From Lyophyllum atratum (Eukaryota; Basidiomycota; Agaricomycetes; Agaricales; Lyophyllaceae), in the NCBI GenBank assembly GCA_014905825.1, contig JACGCN010000049.1, positions 273,265-337,264 on the forward strand: 64,000 nt of DNA, given 5' to 3'. This document shows positions 22,970 through 34,330 of this stretch, piece by piece. The position numbers and the translations under genes are program-made. Position 1 is the stretch's first letter. Every line of letters begins with the position of its first letter. Under the pieces are notes generated by a model that had not been told where the DNA came from, did not search any database, and worked only from the letters and a program-made list of their open reading frames with translations.

Positions 22970-25900
22970 TCAAACCTCCAAATCCTCCACATCCTCCTCC
23001 CCCCCCTTGCCCAAATCCAACTTCCTCTTCCTCCCCGGCATATACGTCCCATCCCCATACCCCACCCCCGCCTTCTTCCTCAACGCATCCAAGTCCTGCT
23101 CCGCCTCCTCCGCCCACTCGAGCACCAGATGCCGCCCGAGCAAATGCGTGTGTCTGAGCGCGGCATACGCGTTCTCCGCCTCGGCCCGTGACACGAAGTC
23201 GAGGAAGGCGAAGCCCCGTGTGCGCGAGTCGAATTTTTTGGGGAGGCGGACTGATTTGAGGTGTCCATGGGATCTGGGGGTACCAAATTATCAGTATGGG
23301 AAAGGCAAGAAGGATGGAAGGAAGGAAGCACATACCCAAACAACGCCTGAACATCCTTCTTCGTAGCCTCGAACGGCACATTCTTCACAATCATCTTCGT
23401 CGTCCTGCTCCCCCCCTTCCCCCCCTCCCTTCCCCTTCTCCCTCCCCTCCTCCGCCCCCCTTCCCGCAAACTTCACATGCAGCGCATGCCCATCCAACAC
23501 GAACCCCTGCATCCCACTCAGTGCCTTCCTTGCCGCCTCCGCGTCCTTGAACCCCACGAACCCGTACCCCATACTGAGTCGGGGCCCCTCGGGTCGCTTG
23601 GGGTCGGGCTTGGTCTGCACACGTGCAAAGGAGAAGGCGGGGAGGTGCCGGAACATCTTCGTCAGGCGCTCCTGCGTCGTCGAGAACGCTAGGTTCTTCA
23701 CATACAGCGTCGCACCCCCCGTTATATCCTGCTCTTTCCCCGCATCCCGGTCGTCCCCATTTTCCACAGCAGCACCAGCAGCAGCATCGTCGTCCACCCC
23801 CATCTCCTGCTCCGCGATCCTGACGCCGCGGAGTGCGGACCCCTCGGGAAGCCTATACGTCGACGGCCCCGGCACGACTCCCTCCTCAAACATCCCCAGT
23901 GGTCCCTTCTCCAGATAAATCACAGAATTGCCCAACCTCCTATACGCCACACCCTTCCACGCCCCCCTCGCCTCCTCCGCCCCCGCAAACTCCACCACCG
24001 CCATCGTCCCCGCCGGCGGCACAAGCACCCTCACCAGCGCCCCATGCGGCTCGAACAGCTCCCGGATGGTCTCGGACGAGGTCCCGTACGGGATGTTCTT
24101 AACGAGGATGATGGTGTCGGAGCGGGCGCGGGAGGAGAAGGACGTGAGAGAGACGCCTTGGGAGGTTAGGTAGGCTTGGGTTTCTTGGATGATGTGGGTT
24201 TCGGCGAGGGCGAGTTTTACGGCGGCGTTGTCCCCGCTTTCGGGGTTGAGGATGGAGGCTTTGTCGATGTTGAGGCGGTCTGCGACTGAGGAGGCTACGG
24301 CGTCGCTCTGCGTAGAAATCCGAAGGTAAATATCGAGACATGGGGATTGAGGGGGAGAGACGAACGTTCATGTAGAGCATGCTCCAATTAAACTCCTGCC
24401 CGGCCGTAGCCTTCCGCTTCGCGTGCTTATCCTCCTTGACGCTCTTCTTCCGCCCCTCTGCCTCCTCGATCTGGGCTTTGCCCTTCCGGTCCACGGCAGC
24501 GAGGATATGGATGAGCCGCCCCTGGAAGGACTTGCGGTCGAGGGCTTCGTACGCTGCGAGGGCTTGTGAGGCTTGGGCAAAGGTGACGTAGGCGACGCCT
24601 TTGGGCTGCTTTGTCGTTAAGTCGATGGGTATATGCACCTATTCGGAAGGAGACACAGATACGTCAGTAAGGTTCGAGTAAAGGGAGGAAGGAAGAAAGG
24701 AGATCAGAAATTGTTTCTACTATCGGTATTCCTGAAGGATCAGCATCCCCGAAGGTCTGATGTCCCTATGCATTTTTTCATCACCTCGATGAAAAGGAGA
24801 CATAAATTACCTATAGGAAAAAAGAACGAGGTATCAGTATGAGTTTCGTTCTATAACAGCAACAGAAGAAAGGAAAGATCAGAGATTTTTCTACTATCGG
24901 ATTCCAAGAGGATCAGCATCCCCGAAGGTCTGATGTCCCTATGCAAGTTTTTCATCTTTTCGCCCAAAGAGCATGTGTTTGGTGTAGTGAAAGACGGTTC
25001 TTACCTGAAAAACAGATGGGTGGTTAGCAAACAGCATAAGCACAATGCGGAGGGGACGAAGAAGAGGGAAAGAGGCTCAGTATCTACTATCATGGATTCC
25101 TGAAGGATCAACATTCGCTGGTAGGCGTCTGATGTCCCTATTTAGGTTGTCATCACAGCCAACAACCTCGTCATGCGAGGAGATGAAGAGAGGGGGAGGG
25201 AGGAAGGCTTACCTGAGATATTTCGCCAAAGGGCTTGAAGAGCTCGAGGAGATCGGTGTCCGTGCATGAGAATGCCAGATTGCGCACGAATAGACGTGCA
25301 GTCTGCAAGATTGTCTCGACGGTCGGGTCTTTCGGAGCTTCAGGTTCCGCAGGCTGTTGTTCCTTTGCCTGGCAAAGAACGTTTCAATATTTGTGCTTCG
25401 GACGAAGATAGCTTTAGCACCAACCGGAAGCGCCTGTTCTGGCCCCTCCTCATCGTCAGACTGCTCAAACGCTTTCTCTACCACATCCGCCGCCTTCGAC
25501 ATGCGCTGCTTCATCCAATCCAGGTCAGAGATGGTCTCATCGCGCGTCTCCGTGTTGGTATGGTCGGCCATGGGTACGTCGTCAGCGACTTGCGGTTCGG
25601 CCACCGTGATGATAGTCGGGTCGGGCTGAGCTTCGTTAGCCCACGTTGGGCCCTTTTTCGTTCGGTTCTGCATTACTTTCATGTATTCATCGAGCTGAGA
25701 GTTGGACTCTGCTGGTGCCGATTTTTCAGCGGCCTTGGACTTGGGGAGTTTGTTGGAGACGGCATCGTCGTCGCCGGGGGATGGACCCAGCCGAGGTCGT
25801 TTATTCGGGCGTGGCTGAGGCGCATCCTTCGCACCCTAGATGCATGTTCAATGAGACATAGAGCAAGGACTGATAAGAAAGGAGACGAACCTCAATGACG

Positions 25901-26136
25901 TTCACGCTGATTCTCGTCGAATCAATAAATGTCCGATCAAAATACTCCTTCGCAGCCAACGCCTCCTTCTCAGTCTTATATCCAACAAACCCAAACCGGC
26001 GTGAAGTGCCGTCCTGCTTCAACGCGACCTTGAAATCAGTCAACGTCCCACCCGGACCGCCTTTCTGCTCAAAATGCTCGCGCAGCCTCGCCGGCGTCGC
26101 ATACGCCGGCAAGTTCTTGATTATAAGCCGCGACAT
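22970..26136 (-). CDS. mrd1: MRD1/RBM19-like multiple-RRM rRNA-processing factor
   Basis: Exons are 26136-25891, 25835-25425, 25368-25213, 24638-24366, 24307-23336 and 23273-22970; the length would be about 786 residues if in frame throughout. Five RRMs are visible. RRM1 starts MSRLIIKNLPAYATPARL; RRM2 LFVRNLAF spans the large intron; then LVKNIPYGT, LYVKNLAFS with GYGFVGF, and I-V-K-NVPFEATKKDVQ with RGFAFLDF. This order and spacing fit MRD1 (human RBM19), which binds pre-rRNA and the U3 snoRNP in the nucleolus and is needed for 18S rRNA maturation. Two oddities exist. The intron at 24639-25212 is 574 bp of abutting repeats. Exon 5 is one base too long: RRM4 and RRM5 lie in different frames, separated by G7/G7/G6 homopolymers (plus-strand C runs 23410-23460). 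Confidence 0.88.
24639..25212 (-). repeat. Three abutting introns (tandem intron repeat) in MRD1
   Basis: Read on the coding strand, the intron divides into 25212-25005 (208 nt), 25004-24811 (194 nt) and 24810-24639 (172 nt). Each begins GTAAG or GTAAT-like (the last GTAATT), ends CAG or TAG, and has a branch-point-like CTAAC or CTGAY upstream of the acceptor. Between them the sequence is AG immediately followed by GT, so there is no exon. Each segment carries one copy of a roughly 65-bp motif (plus strand about 24718-24785, 24890-24955 and 25083-25150). The exons on either side join in frame as FGEISQ-VHIPIDL. Confidence 0.8.
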
Positions 26137-26360
26137 AATGAAGCTCGTCTAAGTAATTGTCAATGTCAGCCGCGAACCCACGAAGGAAGAGATAGAATTA
26201 CCACAGACCTTGAGAGAAAAGCTCCAGTCGTCGAAAAAATAAAGATTTTTATAACAACACTGATCCCTCCAATCGAACTCCGCCACGGCCATCTCCGCGT
26301 CCTCTCCATCTCTTGGTGAAACACCACATCGACCAAATTGAAATTGTGGAACACGTCGAT

Positions 26361-27252
26361 ATGGCCTCCAACACCGTCTTCTCCACCGAAAAGAACCCCC
26401 GCGGCATCCCCAAAGCCCCCTTCGTCGTAAGCCCCCTCCCCCCGCGCGTCCAACGGCTTCCCCGGCTAACGATCACGATCTACAGGCGAACGTCGAAGAG
26501 TACCTCGGCGGCCCCGACGCCGAAGTCGAAGGCACGCTCAAAAACTTCCAGGATGCCCTAGCGTACGCTCCACCCCTCCCCTCCCCCGCCCCACTCCCTG
26601 CGCTGAAGCTAAAGTATTAAATCGAAAGGGTAGCAAGTACCGCTATATGGATGGCAATCTGACGCAACGGCGGCAGAGCCTGGAGGAGAAGATCCCTGAT
26701 ATCAAGAAGACGCTGGATATGGTCGAGTTCCTCCATGAGCGGCGGGTGAGTGGCTTGCTCGTTTTTGGGTCGCGTTTTTCGTGATTGATGGATTGGGGGC
26801 GTGTTAGGAAGGCAAAGGAAAGGCAGCGGAGGGTGAGGACGATCTAGACGACTTGGAGGACGAAGAAGGCTCTGCGAAGCTACTTAAGACGACGTTCGAG
26901 CTCAACGACACCCTCTTCGCCGAAGCAGAGCTCGAAGAGACAGACACAGTCTACCTATGGCTCGGCGTACGTCCCCCTCCTCCCATACCTCCTCCTCCCC
27001 CTAATGTATTCCCACTCAAAGGCAAACGTAATGTTATCATACAAAATACCCGTCGCGATCTCCCTCCTCAAGTCCAAACTCGACGCAGCCCAGACCAGTC
27101 TGGATAACACCATCGAGGACCTCGAGTTCCTGCGGGAGCAGCTGACGATAATGGAGGTCAACATGGCGAGGGTGTACAACTGGGACGTGAAGCGGAGACG
27201 GGAAAGGAGGGAGAGGGAAGAGGCGAAAAGTCCTGCTAAATCCAAGGACTGA
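26361..27252 (+). CDS. PAC10: Prefoldin subunit 3 (Pac10/VBP1)
   Basis: Exons 26361-26426, 26486-26562, 26634-26745, 26808-26966 and 27022-27252 give 214 residues, close to the usual length. The protein starts MASNTVFSTEKNPRGIPKA. It contains YRYMDGNLTQRRQSLEEKIP, then an acidic insertion and FELNDTLFAEAELEETDTVY. The C-terminal helix is IEDLEFLREQLTIMEVNMAR, ending in the conserved VYNWDVKRRR. This is the two-helix coiled coil with central beta hairpins of alpha-type prefoldin subunits. Prefoldin is a cytosolic hexamer that hands nascent actin and tubulin to the CCT chaperonin. It is transcribed divergently from MRD1, with about 0.22 kb between start codons. Confidence 0.92.
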
Positions 27253-27657
27253 TTGCGCATTTGATCTAATATATGCTCGATGTATGCCCAGGGCCATGAA
27301 ACGATATTGGCCTGCTGATAAACAGCAGGCCAGCAGACGACATACTCGATTAAATCCCAACTAAGTACTACTCGAGTCATGGGAGGTGATGGGGTGAAAG
27401 AAGAGGGAAAGAAGAATAGGTCATGATCATGATATGTATGGGCCACTCAAAGGTGACACGATGCCAAAAAGAAAAACAATGCCGATATGAGGTGGGGGAA
27501 AGGTACCGTGGAGATGGAAATGAGAATTGAAGTCTGTATGATCCATATGTAAGTAACGAGAAACCCCATCCCGCGTCTCCCCCACCCACCCAATCAACGA
27601 CGACGCCTCACGAATGCGCCCCATCCCAACTCGCCCTCTTCCGCTTATTATCACTCC
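27253..27657. other. Gene-free stretch between convergent genes
   Basis: 3' flanks of prefoldin subunit 3 (+) and the double-Myb gene (-). It contains a short inverted repeat (GCCTGCTG...CAGCAGGC, about 27309-27332) that could form a hairpin near the transcript end. Confidence 0.4.
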
Positions 27658-30655
27658 TCAACACCAAATCCTGCGGACACACCGCACTCTGCCCCCGATG
27701 ATGACTCTGCGACCTTCCCAACCCCCCACCCCACCCCCACCCATCATACTCTTACTAGGCCCCACAACGCCACCCCCACCCATACCCAGGAACGACGCCA
27801 CCCCATGCCTACTCCCACTCCCACCCCCATTCCCCGGGATATGCTGCCTCAAAGACGCCGGAATCCCCATCGACTTCAAGTTCACCCCCGCCCCCACCGA
27901 AGACGACGCAAGATCCAACGCCTGCTGCCCCTGCCCCACCCCCCTTCCAACGCCATGCTCCTCCTCCCCACCCGCCACGGGGTAATAATGCAGATCCAAG
28001 AACGACAAGTTCAAGTTATTCGACCCGTCCATCGGGCGCCATCCGTACGCGTCGTGCGATAGGGAGGGGAGGAGCATCTGTGTGGGGTAGGCCCGCACGG
28101 TCTGTGCCTGTGAGGTAGGCGAGACGGAGGAGGAGACCTTGTTGTCGGGTTGCGTCGGTTGTGTTTGCATCGCGCCCGCCGAGGCCTGTTCCTGTCCTTG
28201 GCTCCGTCCCTGACCCTGACCCTGCCCGAAATACTGCGCCCGCGAAGACATATCCGGCTGCGACATCGCGTGCGGCTGCAGCGGCCTCGCAGGGGACAGC
28301 TGTGCCCTAGCCTCAGACGGCGGCACTGATATCGAGCGCCCATGCGCCGAATGGTACCCAGGGAAGGTCGTAGACTCGGAGGAGCGGCGCATGCCGCGTG
28401 AGCGGAGGAGGGGGGTACCGGGGGGCGTGGCGTGCAGCTCCAGGTCGTGGTCGTGGTCATGGTCATGGTCGTGTGCGGAGAGGTCGACGAGGTCGTCCAG
28501 GCTGAAGCGGTCTCCTGAGGAGGAAGCGGAGGAGGAGGAGTGGGGGTCTTGTGGGTCCGCCTTCTGTCCTCGCTGCCGCCGGAGCGGATGACAGTGGTCC
28601 TGCTCCATCTCTACCCCCAGCCCACCCGAGTCGTCGGCCATGCCAGCATCAGCACCACCCGTATCATCCAACGTAATCCCCGTCAGCTCGATCTCATCAA
28701 TCCCCGGAAGCGCCAGCTGCATAGGATGTATCCCCGTCGACTGTGAGATCCCCGACAGCCCCAGCCCCGAGAACGCAAAGTCCGAGCCATAGCCCCCGCT
28801 ACCACCACCACCACTCGAAGGAAGATAATGCTGCATAGGATGCTGTGGCTGGTGCGTCCTCGCTCCGAATATAAGATCTCCCGCATAGTTCGAATGGTGC
28901 GTGAACCCCCTGAACCCGCTCGGCGGGAACATCTCATCCGAGAACGTCGAATGCGAGTTGCCCACGCCCGCCTCCGAGGAGAAGTCGTTCGGCATGAGAG
29001 TCGGAAGCAGATCGTACCGGTCCAACACCCCGTGGTTGAGGTTGTGAAAGGAGAACGGCGAGGCCGGGGAAAGCGCGTCGCCTGGGTAGGGCGGGGAGGA
29101 AGGGTGAGCGCCCCCGCCGCCGCTCCCGGGGTCGAGCCGTGGGTTGGCAGAGAACCAATCTTGCGTGCCCCAGGCGGACTTGCCGATCATACCGCCGAGG
29201 TGGTCGCTGCGCCGATGAAGGGAGGGGGAGTGGGAGGCGCTCATGAGGTAGTCGGCTGAGAGGTGGGAGGACGTCGGGGAGCCCGCTGCAGTTGACCACG
29301 CATGTGTAGAGTGCGTGGGTGTATTGACGCCCGAGGACCAGGTCTGCGACTGGCCGTCCATCTCGGTGGGGTAAAGTGAGGGTGGGCCGGGCATGAAGTC
29401 GGGGATTGCGAGGGGGTCGGAGAGTTGGTCGAAGGTGACCATTTCCATTTCGTCGTCGTCGGTGGAGAAGGATTCGGTGGAGAAGGGGAGGAACTTCTTG
29501 GACCGGGAGGAGGAGGTTGAGACGTTGTCGACGAAGACGGGGGTATGGGGCGTTTTGAACACCGAGTCGCCGTCTTCCTCCCCGGCAGAACTTTCGTCGT
29601 CCTCTGAACATGCTGTACTCTGCGGGACACTCTTGGTTCCGCCTCGAAGTAGACCCTGGCTGGTGTGTGCTCGCCGCCTACTTCGTACAGGCCCAGTCGT
29701 GGACATCGCCAGCTGGTCATCAGTAGCGGCGCGTACGGGGAGGGGTGGTCCATCTGCCAGCTGCTTTTTCTTTGACGCGTTGCGAGGCTTATACCCCGCT
29801 GCCTGATAAAGCTCGGGAAAGGCGTTCCTGAACCTGTCCCTCAAGTCTGTTGAGCGTCTTCCTTGTTCTCGGAAGACAGGGTCCTTGACGATAGTTGCCC
29901 AGATTGTGCCATGCTTCTCATACCCGGCTTTAAGCGCCCGATCCTCTTCCTCAGTGAACGGCCGGCGCTTCTTACTGCGCGTCTTTTCAAATAGTGATGA
30001 GCCATCAGGGAGGGTCGAGCGGACTTTGCTGGAGAGGTGTGTTCGGGCATTCGGGTAGTGTTCTTTGTATGCATCCGGGAAATATGTGCGGAAGCTGTTC
30101 CGTGTCAGCAGACAGCCAAAATATAAAAGATGGCCCGACGTACCGGTCTTTAAGATCCACGGGAGACCGATTGTCGAATTTCAGCGTAGGGTCGCTCAGT
30201 ATAGTCTTCCAATTGCCCACTCCATGCTGTCATCACGTTGAACAACGAGCCCTGGTGTGAAGAAAAGTAGGAGGACTCACGCGATTGCAGCCCGAGACCA
30301 GCATCTTGGTTTCCTCGTCCGACCATTTCTTCCGTTGTTTCTTCTCTTGAAAGGGCTCACAGTCCGCCCCCGTGGCGAGCTTCCTCATTTTCCCCCGCTT
30401 CTCCGGTACCAGCCCAGCCGCCTCGGTCTCCGGTACGTGTGAATCGAGGCCTGTATCATCCCGGAAGTTCCACGCTTGAACCACGCGGGGCGAAGAGGGG
30501 AGTGCGAGGGAAACACGTCTTTGTTTGAGGGGTGATGCCGCTGCGAACGACGAGGAAGAGGCGGGAAAGGGGGCTTTGAAGGAGAAGGTCGATGCAGACG
30601 GAACTTGCAGTGTGGTGTCGGTGGCCCCCCTGGCCTCGAGTGAACCAGGTGTCAT
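27658..30655 (-). CDS. Double-Myb telobox protein, Tay1/TRF-like telomere binder
   Basis: Exons 30655-30281, 30226-30144 and 30094-27658 give 964 residues. Two Myb/SANT repeats lie in the first quarter. The first contains KKWSDEETKMLVSGCNR, HGVGNWKTIL and the telobox-like VDLKDRFR. The second contains RRPFTEEEDRALKAGYEKHG, WATIVKDP and TDLRDRFRNAFPELY. Both carry the V/T-DL-K/R-DRFR helix-3 motif used to read TTAGGG repeats. Yeast and smut Tay1 proteins have the same two-Myb layout, so a nuclear, telomere-binding role is likely. The C-terminal 700 residues are disordered, rich in Ser, Gly, Pro and His, with an (HD)n tract near 28450. The small exon 2 splits the first Myb. Confidence 0.8.
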
Positions 30656-32229
30656 GTCTGACTACGGAACCGGCGTCGGTATCCGATAGAAAATGTGTGC
30701 AGAATGTCTGTGAATTTCGCAGGTGACCTCGGTGGCCAGCGAAGGTCGGAAATTAACGGCGAAGAGGTAGCAAAAGGTGCGCAATGCCGGAGCGTTTGTG
30801 AAGAGCTGAGAGTCAATCACAGCACTAGGTATGCTGCCCTCGACCACGTTGTCTCGGCGCCAATCTGGGGGCGCTCTGTGGCCGTGAATAGGGCTATGCT
30901 GCAAGACGAGCGAGAGAGGGATGGGCAAGGGGATGTGGGCACGTTGCAGACGCTCGTCGCTAATATGTCAGATATGCATGTCCCAATTAGGCAAACACGC
31001 GTTGTTGCATGCCACCTATGCCACCTTCCGATCACACTATCACAACAAAATCCTCTACAAGTGCGCGCGGGGGCTCAACGGTACAGCGAACGATGGCGGC
31101 AGCTCACAGCAGCAGTTACGATCGTCGTCATTCTCATTGGTAAATGATATGATATTCAGGATAAATGAAAAGAAGCGACATAGGAGATAACGGCGGAAAA
31201 AACGCCAACTCCTTCAGGCCTCAAGTCTTAAATTTACAGGACATATAGTGTGACATAATTACCAGGCGGGGGATCTTCGGACAGCGTGGTCGTTCATAGC
31301 ACGGGTTGACTTCCAGTTCTTATCGATAAGCGATCGACTCATCTGCGTTCTCCGAAGTTCAGACACGAGTACAGCAAAGAGGCCTTCGAAGCGCCAGTTC
31401 GCATCTTGCGGAGACTGAAGAGGAAATGTTTCCGACACGCGACCAGGGTCGTCCAGCGGCTGTTAGGGAATCCATCTCTGTCCACTGTCGATGCTCAGTC
31501 AAGCGCGGAACAAGGAGCGCTCGACAGCTTGTTTACGCTCCAGGGACAATCTTGCTAGCCGGAGGATCTGACGCAGGTTGCAGCCTTCTTTGAAAAGGTC
31601 ACGGGTCCGGGGTTTCATCTTTAAGCTTGATCCCATGAAGAGCCCATGCTCGGTCTCGGGCAGGTCGCTATGGATGAAGTCGATTCGATCTGGCTAATGT
31701 CAGGATGTACTCGGTACTCTCGGACCACCTTCATCCAGTGGCACGGTTCTGACGTCTAATGGCTGCCTCACGCGAGCGTCCGCCTCTGCAGCCTCTCGGA
31801 AAGCTGTGTTTCTCCAGGTGTGGGTGACAAAACTGTCGAATTGCCTAGCAATAGGAACAGATCAGGCAATAATACGGAGGGTTCCTCATGCATGGCACAA
31901 CGGCAAACACGAATTGATCTTTTCAATCTTCCCTTGAGCGCCTTCCAAGGGGGTGAACCGAAAATTTAATCGCATGGAGCGGCGGCTTGAGTCAAGCCAC
32001 TCGAGAGACAGCTTGACGTCTATCAGCCCAGGCATCTTCTGATGCCTGTGGATCTTCCGCTCGAATATTGAAGGCGACTGTAAGTGCCAAGGAATGACGA
32101 ATTTGTTTCAACAATTACATACATACAGACCGTTCATACAGCTGAGCCACAAGTCCATGATCGCGAAACAATAGTACAGGAATCCCAGATGAAGGGGCAA
32201 GAAGGAGAGCCAATTTCACGCCATGGAAA
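30656..32229. other. Gene-free stretch, 1.6 kb
   Basis: Upstream of the double-Myb gene. Overlapping short frames at 30695-31190 have no family content. From about 31200 to 32080 all six frames are closed within short distances. No tRNA or snRNA pattern was recognised. Confidence 0.4.
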
Positions 32230-33485
32230 TCATCTACAATGCTCGTCAGGAATATCCCAGACGGCCCAATACCCCGAGAAAATACCCTGAAAAGCCTCGC
32301 TGTCAGCTTGCTTACTGAGATGAAAGGAGATTCGTACCCAGTAGGGACAGGCCATCGGGCGCTCGTACGTCTGACCGTTGATCGTAAGAGGAGTAGTGAG
32401 GCGTAACGTCTCGGCGTTTTCGCCACCATGTACGCCGCCCAATTTCGCCTCAATTCTCTGCAAAAGGGTCAATAGATTTGTCGAGCATGTTGAACATGAT
32501 TAGAAACGTACGCGGAATCCCGAGTTCGGAGCGGTGCACCCCTGAATTTTCGGATGGTGAGTGTCATACATAGGTGTACGATGAAGTGCGATTCAACCAA
32601 CCTTCTGATTCACAACTTCCCAGAACGCAGCGCAAACAGCTTCGTTGTCAGCCACCCAGCGACCATGTACGCTACCCCCCCAGCGCTGATCATCTCGGTC
32701 AGTCATGACAATACATCTCATCACGAAGGTAGACGCACCGCCTGCTCGCAAGTGATCGGTTTCTGGTAAGTGATGCCGTTGATCGTTATGGGAGTGGCCT
32801 TGCAAGCCTCAACCCCGTCGAGCGACCCCGAGAGGTTCGCGAGCCGCGCAGTATATGTCTTGCGCCCATTCGCAATGCAATGCTCGTCGCCGGTGACATC
32901 AACCCAGTACAGCCGCGCCAGCTCCCGCTCCCGCCTCTCCCTCTCTACCTTCTCCTTCAATTCTTCCTCAAATCTATCGATCTTCCGTTTCCACTCTGCC
33001 TCCTCGCGTCTGAAGTCCTCGATGCGCTGTTCTCGCCTCCAAGTAAGCTGAGCCTCCTGTCTCTTGTACTCATCTATGGCCCGCTCATGCCTTTGGAAGA
33101 GTGCAGCATCCCGTCGTTCGTAGTCCTTGATTATCTGTTCACGCTTCTCGATGAGGTCGTGTTCCTCCTGATTATATTTCTTGATCCGAGCATCCCACTC
33201 CTGCCTGATACGACGGCGGACTCGGGGATCAGCGGGGTCTGCAGCCACCATGCGATCGACTAGAGCTCCCAGAAATCCACAGAGAGGACCAAGGAGAACA
33301 AGTGCGGCGATGATTAGGACCACTTTCGTGCTAGAAGACTCTTGACGTTTCTTGTCATACCCGTGACCACTACAACGCCTATTTAACTGTTTTTCCAACG
33401 TATGTTCTGAATGTGCATATACCTGGAGGTGTGACGAGGAGTTGATGCATTTTTACTGTCGTTGGGCAGGAGAGGTGTACGTTCC
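32230..33485 (-). CDS. Membrane-anchored coiled-coil protein with C-terminal Cys/Trp repeats (basidiomycete family)
   Basis: Supported exons are 33485-33423, 33369-32739, 32685-32602, 32541-32512, 32457-32338 and 32286-32230. The first coding exon with the ATG lies further upstream and could not be fixed, so the model is 5' partial. One membrane segment, VVLIIAALVLLGPLCGFLGAL, follows a Lys/Ser-rich start. A charged coiled coil of about 110 residues comes next (runs of EEAEWKRKIDRFEEELKEK type). The C-terminal region has two similar units: YWVDVTGDEHC, YTARLANL and TPITINGITY, then CAAFWEVVNQKGC, IEAKLGG, TPLTINGQTYERPMAC and GYWAVWDI. I recognise this as a repeated Agaricomycete-specific family of unknown function. 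A decayed paralogue lies upstream. Confidence 0.65.
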
Positions 33486-33959
33486 CTGAAAGCCGAAAAA
33501 CCACATCAGGCATGAGGTTAAATCGAACGGACTGTTACTTTACGTTGATCGATAGGAAGGGGCCGGTGATCTACAAGCCTTGCTCAGTTACCACAAGAAG
33601 ATTATTTGGCGAACGCTACGCACTCCTCTCTTACCATCGCTGCTGCGCTTTGGAGATGGAACTCGAAGGCGAAGCAAAGTCTCAGGTCACAAAGGGGGAT
33701 GCTGTTTATAACCATTTTGACAGGGCGTCAAAAGAACCACAGGGCGTGGTACAGCCCTGGCTGTAAGAGAACTTTGATTTCTTTTACCTAAAAGTATCAT
33801 GCAAACGTCACCGACCGATCTTTGGCCTATTATGTGAAGACAGTCTTGTTTCGTGTAAAATTCTGAAACGCAAAGAGGTGTTTCATTAAGACGTCGCAGC
33901 AATGCTTGACAATTCCTTCGAGAGCACCCCACATTATGCTATTGACCGCCTGTATCTGA
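33486..33959. other. Probable 5' exon and promoter region of the coiled-coil gene
   Basis: Should contain the missing start exon of the preceding gene. Candidate splice signals exist (GTAAAG near 33535 and GTAAGA near 33640, both minus), but none keeps frame with the exon at 33485 from an ATG. Nothing else was recognised. Confidence 0.3.
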
Positions 33960-34330
33960 CGACATGCCAGCACGTGTGCGATCGGACAGCTAATTCACTG
34001 CGGGGGTTGGGGCCTGTTCGATAGGCGTGTTTGGACGATGAATACCCTGCGCGAACCCAGCTAGGGCAAGCCTTGGGCCGCTCATACCTCTGGCCTTTGC
34101 TTGCGTATTCACGCACAATTTTCTCCAGGATGCAATATACCAAACTTCTTCACGATTCTCTGCAACAAGAAGTGAATGAAGAAAGAATGTCATAAATAAT
34201 AATGAAAACTTACGCAGAATCCAGAGTGCGGGGCGCGCCTGGAGTCAGGTTGGACTCAGAGACGTCGCCAGGCATGAATCGCCCGGTATATATCCCTGGC
34301 ACGTTTTGCTTCGTAACTTCCCAGGGGATG
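33960..34330 (-). pseudogene. Decayed paralogue of the coiled-coil gene (3' part)
   Basis: Minus-strand fragments match the last exons of the neighbour in order. PWEVTKQN corresponds to FWEVVNQK. AP-x-SGFC before a GTAAGT donor corresponds to APNSGFR before GTACGT. GQRYERPKACPSWVR corresponds to GQTYERPMACPYWVR. The pieces are in different frames, and stops lie between them, so it is read as a pseudogene. Confidence 0.6.
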
